From Steinernema hermaphroditum (lineage: Eukaryota > Nematoda > Chromadorea > Rhabditida > Steinernematidae), in the NCBI GenBank assembly GCA_030435675.1, contig CM059624.1:8828769-8892768 (forward strand): 64,000 bases of DNA, given 5' to 3'. The translations under genes were made by a program, and so were the position numbers. Positions 34,326-43,116 of this stretch are shown here, piece after piece (the stretch's first letter is position 1; every line of letters begins with the position of its first letter). The notes under the pieces are model-generated. The model was given only the letters and a program-made list of their open reading frames with translations, did not search any database and was not told where the DNA came from.

Positions 34326-34607
34326 TTCTACCTTTTTTCTTTTCACCAGAACTATATATTTTTGCATCTCCTGGTGTTTATCAACGCTGGTTTTCGCTTT
34401 GAAACTCTTTTCAGAAATCGGAATCGGTAACTCAAATTTCACCTTTGTGGTGCAGCTGTTTTCAGTTCCCCCCTCTCTCCTTATCCTTTTAGATGCCACA
34501 ACGGCAAAACCTCTTCTATTCTGGCCAATACACACACTTGACCGCAGAAATGCCGTTTGAAAGTTGTGCTTGAATGAATATAGTCAACTTTACTAAGAAA
34601 GCGCCAA

Positions 34608-34680
34608 CTGTTTGCGTGGCGAACTGGGTAGTGTCGTGGCTGTCGTTCTCCGGATCTGGGTTCGACACCCACCTTAACCA
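34608..34680 (+). repeat. Second tRNA-like sequence (SINE or tRNA pseudogene)
   Basis: GTGGCGAACTGGGTAGTG resembles an A box and GGGTTCGACACCC a B box with its T-stem. A complete acceptor stem is not evident. Confidence 0.45.
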
Positions 34681-34818
34681 TTCTTCTTTGGTTTTATGTC
34701 CTGAGATGACTAGCAAAAGAGAGAGGACCGCGAAAGAATGAAAAAACGCTTCACCACAAAGGTGAAATTTGGATTACCAGTTCCGATTTCTGCAAAGGAA
34801 TTTTTAAGTTATATTATA

Positions 34819-35010
34819 GTCCATTTTTTTTTTCGAACTCCACAAAAGCGATCAATCACAGCGCGGTGGGACCCAGAATTTGCTCTAGCGCATTGAAAGG
34901 AGCGGACGAACGCAAGAAATATTTGCCTTTCTTCAATGTGCTGGAGCGAATTCTCGGTCTCGCCGCGCGGTGATTGATCGCTTTTGTGGAGTTCGAAAAA
35001 AAAATGGACT
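34819..35010. mobile_element. Palindromic TA-flanked MITE related to family FB-T
   Basis: Arms of about 85 bases begin GTCCATTTTTTTTTTCGAACT and end with the complement; TA on each side. Same design as the elements at 14594 and 20439, but the inner sequence differs. Confidence 0.75.
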
Positions 35011-35857
35011 ATAGGTGCAAGGCAAGGACTTCACGACTTTATTTCGCGAATCAAAAGCATTATGCCTTGCGCGACACCGAAAATAGACAAACAGAGGATG
35101 TCTGGCATACGACTTCATCCCTGGCGCGGCGTAGATGTCGAACCGGTCGTAGACGGCGCACTTCACGGGGCATCTGGGAATCGGCAAATCTTCAGCTGCG
35201 GCAGCGGAATATCGTTTGCGGCACAGCGGACGCTTCTGAGCTTGCATCTGATGGTCCGTGGTCCGGGAGTTGCGTCTTCGCTGGTCCTCCGAGCGTCGGC
35301 GACCTTCGGGATGACATCTCACGCAGCGTCGGGCGTCGGATTCCTGGCGCCGGACATCTTGTTGTCAGTGGTGGTGGGACTACGGCTTCCGGGTGTCCCA
35401 ATTCCCTCTGGAAGCCGGAACAGTCACAACTGCCACGGGGTTTGCCATCTGGCCAACCAGACACTCAGAGAGCGACCGGAGGGACCGACCGCTCGCCACC
35501 GCGACACGAGTGAGAGTCAGGCAAGGACCAGTGTTGATAAACACCAGGAAACATAAAAATGCTTACTTCTGGTGAAAAGAAAGATAATCGAAAATTTTCT
35601 GTAGGAGTCGAACATGAGCTTGTAAACTGGCGAGCACTACCCTTCGACCACACACACACACACGTTGCCCCTTGGCAATTTAAATGTACTAATCGCGACT
35701 GGCGTTATTTTTCATATTTCACGGACCTGTTTTACTATAGCCAGTCTGCATATGGGCCGCGCGTTTTGTGCGTGCTCGATTTCCTAAGATCTCCCCTATC
35801 CATTACACCACAATTGATTTCGATTTGCAACTATCACTTGGGGATGTTCCCTTGTCA

Positions 35858-36179
35858 GTGGTTTTCAAGAAACAGACCCTAGGATCCAGAATGTGTTTTA
35901 CCATCGGTCCCGACACGATCTGTCCGGCGGGGCACGAGTTGCGCAATGATTTCATTCTTTTTGGCCGAAATAGGTAACGACCAGGCCTGCGCTTGGGAAC
36001 ATTTTGCTCAGCAGCTTCTGATGCGTCGAATAAGCCCAAGATCGCTCCGATCGGATAAGTGCGCAGAAAACGCGGGAACTACGGTCGTGTCCGTCATGGA
36101 AGTCGTCTCGGGGCCGGCAGACCGAGAATTAGGCAGTAAAACTGTGTGGTTCCTAAGGTCTGTTTCTTGAAAACTACTG
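35858..36179. mobile_element. TIR element of about 320 bp inserted in a palindrome arm
   Basis: Starts AGTGGTTTTCAAGAAACAGA and ends with the near-complement, TCTGTTTCTTGAAAACTACT (about 24-base inverted repeats). It lies where the palindrome's right arm loses its match to the left arm. No coding frame. Target duplication not resolved. Confidence 0.6.
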
Positions 36180-36416
36180 GGTCTTTTGGGAAACTGATTT
36201 CAGCATGATGTTGGGACGCCTCTAAAAGAAGGAATTCAATGGTTTTCGGAACAAACCGCGAACTCTGCCTCGCGCTTCAAGGCAAAGTTTGCACGACGTT
36301 TTTGTCTATTTTTTGCTATTTCTCGGAAACCGATCGTGTTCAGCGACCCCGAAAACAGGGGTACACAAGTTTTCAGAAGATTTGAAGAACTTTTTTTTAT
36401 CCATGACCGGGCCCCT

Positions 36417-37276
36417 TTAAAGGGACAGTGTCATCGTGAAAAAATTTTCTCAAATCTTTCTGAGGGTTCCACAACCCCTACCCAGTTTTTGAAGACGAAC
36501 ACGATGGTGAAATCCGTTTCGCTGCAGGCCTGCAGGTTTTCGAGCTACAATCCTTCTACCGGAAGCTGGCATTTACTGGATTTTGCTTGATCTTGGCGCG
36601 AAATCCCTGATAATTTCGATTTCTCTACTGTAGCCATTTCTTGCAACATAGGTGTCTCGAACACTTTACCTTCGAGTGCGCGGTTGGTACAGTGGTAGTG
36701 TGTTGCGCTAGGAGGCATTATGCCAAGGTACGGTTCCCCGTCGAGCCACAACTTTTTCTTCGACGTTTTAGGGCCGTTCTGAATTTCTACAAGATTCCTC
36801 AAAATCCAGATTGCAATTTTGTCCGTGTAATATCCAGCTATTACTTGGGTTCTACTTTAACCTTTGCACATTTTGTTTTTTTGCCCTTATAGGCATGTCT
36901 GAATCTTGTAGAAATTCAGAACGGCCCTAAAACGTCGAAGAAAAAGTTGTGGCTCGACGGGGAACCGTACCTTGGCACAATGTCTCCTAGCGCAACACAC
37001 TACCGCTGTACCAACCGCGTACTCGAAGGTAGAGTGTTCGAGACACCTATGTTGCAAGAAATGGCTACAGTAGAGAAATCGAAATTATCAGGGATTTCGC
37101 GCCAAGACCAAGCAAAATCCAGTAAATGCCAGCTTCCGGTAGAAGGATTGTAGCTCGAAAACCTGCAGGCCTGCAGCGAAACGGATTTCACCATCGTGTT
37201 CGCCGTCAAAAACTGGGTAGGGGCAACCCTCAGAAAGATTTGAGAAAATTTTTTCACGATGACACTGTCCCTTTAA
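36417..37276. mobile_element. 860-bp palindrome with tRNA-like sequence on both arms
   Basis: Arms of about 380 bases (36417-36797 and 36900-37276), close to perfect complements, start TTAAAGGGACAGTGTCATCG and end with its complement. Each arm contains a tRNA-like segment: left arm 36690-36760, with GGTTGGTACAGTGGTAGTG as A box and GGTACGGTTCCCCGTC as a weak B box; right arm the mirror copy at about 36950-37020. The loop is about 100 bases. It is directly adjacent to the preceding composite palindrome. Confidence 0.75.
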
Positions 37277-37429
37277 GTCGCTGACGATGTTTATGCTTAT
37301 GTTTACGAATGGAGCCTTGGTTTACACTTTGATGCAAACACAACTTTGGCGACTTTTGTTGTAAGAGACAGACCGACAGAGGCGATCGGTCTCACTCCAG
37401 CTGTGTGCTCTTTCCACGGGGTTAGGGTA

Positions 37430-37548
37430 GCTCATACCAGTGCAGCTCATACCTGGGCAACTCATACCACGACATTCATACCACGGGCAGCATGAGTTGT
37501 GTTGGTATGAGTGTCGTGGTATGAGTTGCCCTGGTATGAGCTGCCATG
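37430..37548. repeat. Short palindrome built of GGTATGAGT units
   Basis: Repeats of CTCATACCA on the left pair with TGGTATGAG on the right (for example CAACTCATACCACGACA against TGTCGTGGTATGAGTTG). It lies just upstream of the small membrane-protein gene. Confidence 0.65.
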
Positions 37549-37839
37549 GACCCTCTTTCCACAGAACGGATTCTTTTGAGTGGGCGATACAGTAGTCGCC
37601 GTCCCCCTCGAGGCCTTCGTTTGCATAATCGGATCGATCTCTGCAAACAGACGAACGTGCGACAAATCCGGCTGTCGCGAGCAGCGCCACTTCCTTCTCG
37701 CTCTTCATAGGCGAGGGTGACTCAGAGCTGTGGAGTCGTGGAGTTCCACGTGCATTCTTCTACGATTTTCGGTTTCAGGGTCTCCATGCTAGTCTGCCGT
37801 GTCCAGTGCGCGGCCAGCTGACTTGTGAATAGCTGATAG

Positions 37840-38341
37840 ATGACCATCAACAGCCTCGTCTACTTTGTCCTCATCGCTTTTGTCGCTTTGTTGACTCTCA
37901 TTTTGCTTCTGATCGTCTGCATTCTTATCGCGCGCGTTTTCGGGTAAGATATTGCTGTTCCCACACCATGACTAGTGTCACCGACCACATTTTAGAAGGA
38001 GGAAAGCGACGCACAATATCAAGTTCATGCCAGATGTGGAGCAAAACCCGATTGATATGGATCTACGAAACTCTCGTAGCGACTCCTTTTGGCTGAACGA
38101 AGGCTTCGACGTGCGATCAGAAGGCTCTCCAAACGTGAAGAAGACTGTCCACGCCAATGGCCAACCTCTACAAATCCCGGCATACCACAGGCCGCTTCAG
38201 TCGCTAGATCAAACGACGACGAGCGCTCTCGCAGTCGAGCAACTTATGAGGAGGAGTTTCCTCACATCGGAAGAACTGAAGACGATGGTCAAATCGGGGA
38301 ACGACATCAAAATCGTCGCTGTGCAACGAGACTGTGTGTAG
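37840..38341 (+). CDS. Small single-pass membrane protein, unidentified
   Basis: Two exons (37840-37943, 37996-38341) join through a 52-base intron with GTAAGA donor and TTTTAG acceptor to give 149 residues. The N-terminus is one long hydrophobic segment (VYFVLIAFVALLTLILLLIV then CILIARVFG), followed directly by a basic RRK, so the rest is predicted to be cytoplasmic (signal-anchor topology). The tail contains VEQNPIDMDLRNSRSDSFWL and a C-terminal TSEELKTMVKSGNDIK. No family recognised. Exon sizes, phase and codon content support a real gene. A TUSC2 homologue lies tail-to-tail on the other strand about 180 bases away. Confidence 0.7.
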
Positions 38342-38519
38342 TCGGAACAGGGAAGCTTCGGGTGGTTCATCTGAGAATTATTTATAAATCATTGTATATA
38401 ATGTAAAATTCTGTTTTTACAGCGGGATGCTGGTATATACACACAAGGTTAGCACATCTCATCCTGAGACCATTATTAGCAAAGTGGATCGAGTTTGACT
38501 GCGAATGGAATCAATGCAG

Positions 38520-38938
38520 TCACTCTGCCTGCCATAAAACGAGGTTAAGGTTACAATCTAAGCGGGGAATTTTGTAATCTACGAACTCGAGTGGCTTGAG
38601 GCTACTCGTTCTTCGAACAAGCCGTATCTTCGACACACCGCTCTGGTTAGAAATAGTTTCTTCGTAAAACTCGTGAGCAGTATACCCATCTTCGTCCACC
38701 AACAGATCCCTGGGAACAAAAATGATGTAAGGTATGGCGACTACACGTACGTCTTCTTTTTCCTAACAAGTAGATATTCCGGTAACGTTTTTTGTCCCCG
38801 AAGAACCGAAATGTACTGATTGACGTAGGCGATCTTCTCTTTTCGCGTAGCTATACGGTTTTCTCCGAGATTCTTCAAATTGCCAGGGCTGGACGTGCTT
38901 TCTTCCGGTGCACTCTTCTTGCTGTTCAGAAGACCCAT
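38520..38938 (-). CDS. TUSC2 (FUS1) homologue
   Basis: Two exons (38938-38751, 38709-38520) give 125 residues, against 110 in human TUSC2. The diagnostic phrase DEDGYTAHEFYEETI is nearly identical to the human DEDGDLAHEFYEETI and is followed by IRLVRRTSSLKPLEFVDYK and PRLDCNLNLVL, matching the rest of the family. The N-terminus MGLLNSKK fits an N-myristoylation signal, as in TUSC2. The family is linked to mitochondrial calcium handling and growth control in mammals. Only the N-terminal half is lineage-specific. Confidence 0.9.
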
Positions 38939-39282
38939 TTCGTTCGCAATAGAGCTTTATTCATATCACGAAGCAGAAATCCGGAAGGGAGAACAACCTT
39001 TCGAAAATCTGAAAGATTGTTTACGGTCATTAAATGGAAAACACGGAGAACTTGCACCGTATCAAACAGATCACGATTGCCTCAACATCAAAACGGTCAC
39101 AAACGGGTTCTGTGTACGAAGCCAGCAATATGGACGATAAATCTCACACCGACCTGCGGCTGGAAGTAGCCGAAAACTGTTCAAAGAGCCGGAAAGAGTT
39201 CTCGCAGATTTCCCTCCAGAACTCTAGTGCAGAGATCGTGCCTTTTCAAGTGACACACACAGTGCAGACCGAGATCTAATAG
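38939..39282 (+). other. Possible coding sequence, unidentified
   Basis: Two overlapping plus-strand frames look protein-like (AIELYSYHEAEIR with FENLKDCLRSLNGK, ending 39140; and DLRLEVAENCSKSRKEF, ending 39279). No splice join connecting them was convincing and no family was recognised. Upstream it overlaps the start of the TUSC2 gene on the other strand. Confidence 0.2.
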
Positions 39283-40069
39283 TCGCCAACTGCGAGAGCA
39301 GTTGTGAGATTCTCGTCACCAACAGAACTCCCGTAAACTTCTTATGTTCATGCTCGAAATCCTTCTTCGTTTCGGATTCGGCTTTTTTCCTCTGGGCGTA
39401 CGTTTTCGAATCGTTGCAGCACGATGTCTTCAGCAGTCACGAGAACTTTATGTCGGTCGTCATTTTCCCGAGCAGTGGTGCGCTTCTACGCCACTCAGAA
39501 GCGTAAACAGAAGAATCGGTTCGCGAACTCTGTAAGTACATTGTATTCGTTTTCAATGTTCAATCTCGGGTCCAATTGAAAATTCGGACGGAGTGTTCAG
39601 CGTTGATTATGGGAAAATTCCGCAGACGGGAAAGTTCCGCGAATGGGAAATTCCGCATAGTGGGTAAATTCCGCGGACTTTCAAAATATTCGTTCGGTTA
39701 TTATAGCTCGTGTCAGCCTTCATTCCTTGCAGAAATTTTCTAGGATGCATCAGGTTGTCCACTGTGGGGTATCCAAATGAATAAAAAAAATCCACGTCAC
39801 ACGATTCAAACGCCATTGTCCACCATTGATTCCTAATAAATCTGCGAGGAAAGCATGCTGGCAGTCGAGCCAGGGCTCATTCGACGCGGCAGAGTTTGAT
39901 CAACAACCGTCCGTTCAGGAAATTTGACGAAATCGCGTCAGAAACGAGAAAAGAGCGAATTACTATGATTTTGACCATATCCCATTGTAAATTTTTTGGC
40001 GCGTGAAATGCGGTGGGAGCCCTCTACGTTTTTGCTAGAGACTTTTGACGAATACAATAAGTGGCGTAA
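39283..40069. repeat. Intergenic: short TTCCGC repeat and a degraded FB-A remnant
   Basis: 39605-39682 holds about four copies of a GGGAAATTCCGC-like unit. 39840-40060 is a degraded single arm of foldback family FB-A (CCATTGTAAATTTTTTGGCG, then GGTGGGAGC and GAATACAATAAG) ending ten bases before the DDX28 start codon. Confidence 0.55.
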
Positions 40070-42151
40070 ATGATTATACCTCCTTCAGTTCGGAAGTTTG
40101 GGAGGCCAGGCGCCGTACACGGAGCGTCTAAGCCGGACCTCCTTCTTTAACAATTGTTCTCCGAAAAATGAGCAGAATCCTCCGAGAGGACTGAGGGAAA
40201 ATGACAAGAAGGCCAGGAAAAAGCGCTGGGATATGGCTGAGTCGGATGGAACTCCTACGATCACAGAGTCCCTCATGTTTAAGAGGGAACGGGAGAAGCG
40301 TGTGAAAAAGCTGGAAAATACTACGAGTACTACTGTGCACATCCCTAAAACGAAGAACGCTAAGGTACTAATTGGTAAGCCTTTTTGAGATTTGTAATTT
40401 CTTTAATTTAACTGTCCATTCTTCAGAATGTTTGCGCCCTGAATACAACCATCTAGAAGGCATGCGATACTCTAGAACAGCCGGTATACCTATCGTTAGT
40501 CGTTTATGGGGAAAGAGATATAAGTACGACTGGTTCATAATTAGGCGCACTCAGAAGGTTAATCAACTGTAGTGAATAAGGGAATTTATGTTGTTGTTTA
40601 GAACGCTCCCGCATTAGATGGAAAATCCTGCAAATGGGAAGATCTTTCAGAATTCCTGGTGCCCCAAGTAATCTCCAATTTGGTTAAGATGAACGCTGAA
40701 AGGCCGACCCCCTTCCAGGCAAGTGGACCTTCTCTTCCACAAATTCGCTTTTTTTTTAGAAAAATTCAATACGGTCGTATCATTCTTCTGATCACCTCTT
40801 CATCGCTTCGGAAACAGGTGAGCTCTTCTCCTTCTTGTCCATGTTGGAATATTTTCAGGGTCAGGGAAAACCGTGGTTTTTTCCGCTCCTCTTATTTCGC
40901 GGCTGAGCAAGCTGCGGGATTCTAAAGGTATCTAGATTTCTCAAAGCTGTATTCCATAAAAGGTCAATTTGTAGCCCTCATATTAGTTCCAAGTGCCGTT
41001 CTAAGAAGACAATCTTACAACATGATCAGTCACATTGCTGATGGCACGAATGTAGTTGTAGTTAGCGACGAGGTGATACACCATGATTGTCGTGCTCTCG
41101 TTCATTTTATCTTGTTTCAGAACTTCTCTGCAGATAGTAAATGGAACGTTCTTGTTGCAACGCCTGGAAGAGCCGTAAAATGTTTGCGGGAGGCGAAATG
41201 CAGCGACGTTGATACGATAGTAATGGATGAGGCTGATATGCTTATGGATGATAGCTTCGTATCCGTTTTGACAGAATTGTTCTCCATAGTTCCGGTACGA
41301 CATTCGGAAACAAACACCGAAGAAAATGGCGAAGGAGCGAGAGTTATCTTTTCGTCCGGTTAGTGGAGCAGATTGAGTTAAGCGCACAGTCGTTTGCGAT
41401 TCCAGCTACCTGTGAAGACGGACTACGAGAACTCGCCGAAGGCATAGTTGATTCTCAGAAGCTCATCTTTCTTCGTTCAAAGGCACTCCACGGACTTCTA
41501 CCTCATGTGGAGCAGAAATTTATCAGAGTTCGTGAAATGGACAAAGTTGACCTCTTGAAGAAGCTCGTGGGAGACGATCTTGCAAGAGAGTCCAACCAAA
41601 CTCTTGTGTTCTGCAAGGTGAGCAAGGGTAGAACTCTCAGTTTGTAGAACTAATCTATTTTTGAAGGATTCTCGTACGGTACAGTTCGTGTCCAAATCAC
41701 TGACTCAGAGTGGAGTTAAGAACCGTGTAATAAGTGGAAGGCCCAGTGAACTGGAAGAGGACGATCGTGTTTTCGTTGGAACCGACGTCGCCTCGAGGTA
41801 TTGAGGGTGGTATTTGGTGTGTATTTAAACGGTCACTTCAGGGGACTCGATCTTCCCAGGTTGCAGCACGTTATAAACTACGATTTTCCCCGCCATATGC
41901 TCGATGTACTGCATAGGTAGCGTAACTCTCATTTGCGGTATTTTAATGTTTCATCTAGGTTTGGCCGTGTTGGAAGGTGCAGTTCCGTTTCGGGATCTAA
42001 TGTCACTTCCTTTGTCCGTAACCCTTGGGAGGTCGAGCTCGTGAATGCGCTGGAACTGGCGGCACGGCTGCACAAACCGATCCGCGGAATTGAAGTTAAC
42101 GTTGCTGCAGAAATCCAGAAGCGAAAACAGAGTAAAGGAGAAGAAGCTTGA
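40070..42151 (+). CDS. Mitochondrial DEAD-box RNA helicase, DDX28-like (possible frameshift)
   Basis: Multi-exon gene. The start at 40070 gives MIIPPSVRKFGRPGA, a basic presequence-like leader, then a 45-base exon spliced (40114/40176) to NPPRGLRENDKKARKKRW. Helicase motifs: Q motif ERPTPFQKNS, motif I ASETGSGKTVVFSAPL, Ia LVPSAVLRRQ, Ib LVATPGRAV, II VMDEADMLMD, V FVGTDVASRGLDLP, VI HRFGRVGRC. The phrases LHGLLPHVEQKF and SFVRNPWEVELVNALELAAR match DDX28, which acts in mitochondrial ribosome assembly. At motif III (expected SAT) the frame reads VIFSSG then stop near 41361; the homologous sequence resumes in another frame about 10 bases on (EQIELSAQSF). No credible intron bridges this. The intron after PTPFQ uses a GC donor. 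Confidence 0.85.
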
Positions 42152-43116
42152 GCTGGCTGTGGATCACACTTTCACAGGTTATTGAACTTGTTTTTATGTA
42201 TTTGTTGTTGATATCTAAATTTCGTTGCGATCGCGTCGGTGCATGATTAATTTGCACATTGGGTTTGGAGACGGTAGCTGGAAGACGCTACGGAAAGCGC
42301 GACTGTCGGCGCGCAAGCGGAAGTGGTTTGGGAAAGCTTTGGAACCACAACTCAGTGACAACCCGAGGTCGGCAGGTAGGCGGGGAGCGACGCTTCCAAG
42401 GTCATTCCCGCATGCGGGACCGGCGACCAACGGTGCTTGTGTACAGCTTCGGAGCGCGCGCCCGTCCCGCGTTCGTAATTATTATTCACCGCTTTCCGAA
42501 GACATTCTTCTTCAGTGAATCGCCTCCGGAGAGTGAATCTCTGGCGAGGGCACCTGGTCTATCCGGAATTCGGACCCGCCCTGCTTCCAGATGCTTTGTT
42601 TGTTCTCGGGCGGCCGTCCCTCGCGAGGTCGTCGCCGCTGTATGTACAGCACATCTCTAGCCATGACCTGTCGTTCGATCGCCGTTTGTCTTTACTTGTT
42701 AGTTTCCACCTTCCCCGGTTTCCGCCCGAGGGTGCCGTCACAGAGACCCTTCCGGCGTGTTTTCTTCGCAGAGAGTTGTCGCACTCCTCTGCGATAAGGT
42801 TTACGGTTCAGATAAGGGCGAGATGTTCGCAAATTCTGATTGCGCCGAGGAATGTGGCGTCAATGATGCGGCGCCCTTGTTTTCGCCTTCGCAACGAGTG
42901 CCTTCTGACTCATCGATCGAGCAGAAACTCTGTTCTTCGCTTTCGGTTTATCGCTCGCCAGATCGCGTTTTTGTTTTGGCGCAAAAATGGTTTCTATTGA
43001 TTTCCACGACGACCTTCTTCTCCGCGCCTCACCCATCCCAGCGCTTTTTTTGCAGCGGCTCCTTCTAGAAGAAGTTCGGTGGCTTCAGCAGCGAAGCCAC
43101 GTGATATGCCCCTGAG
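42152..43116. other. Intergenic / 5' region of the Pez gene
   Basis: No coding signature. A T-rich acceptor (CTTTTTTTGCAG, ending at 43055) lies about 60 bases upstream of the Pez start codon and may be a 5'-UTR or trans-splice acceptor. A short frame from 42987 (MVSIDFHDDLLLRAS) ends just before that start codon. Confidence 0.4.

Larger units (their letters stand above)
33967..36405. mobile_element. Large composite palindrome with tRNA-like boxes and nested elements
   Basis: Outer arms (33967-34050 and 36325-36405) pair through CCCCTGTTTTCGGGG and CATGGATAAAAA phrases. Inner arms (34058-34235 and 35680-35857) pair through AAGTGATAGTTGCAAATCG, TTACACCACAATTGATTTCG and ACGCCAGTCGCGA. Further in, 34240-34400 pairs with 35530-35670 and carries tRNA-like promoter boxes on both arms. 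The right side is interrupted by a short TIR element (35858-36179), and the central part contains a TA-flanked MITE (34819-35010). It is best read as a foldback or head-to-head SINE pair into which other elements have jumped. No transposase frame. Confidence 0.65.
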
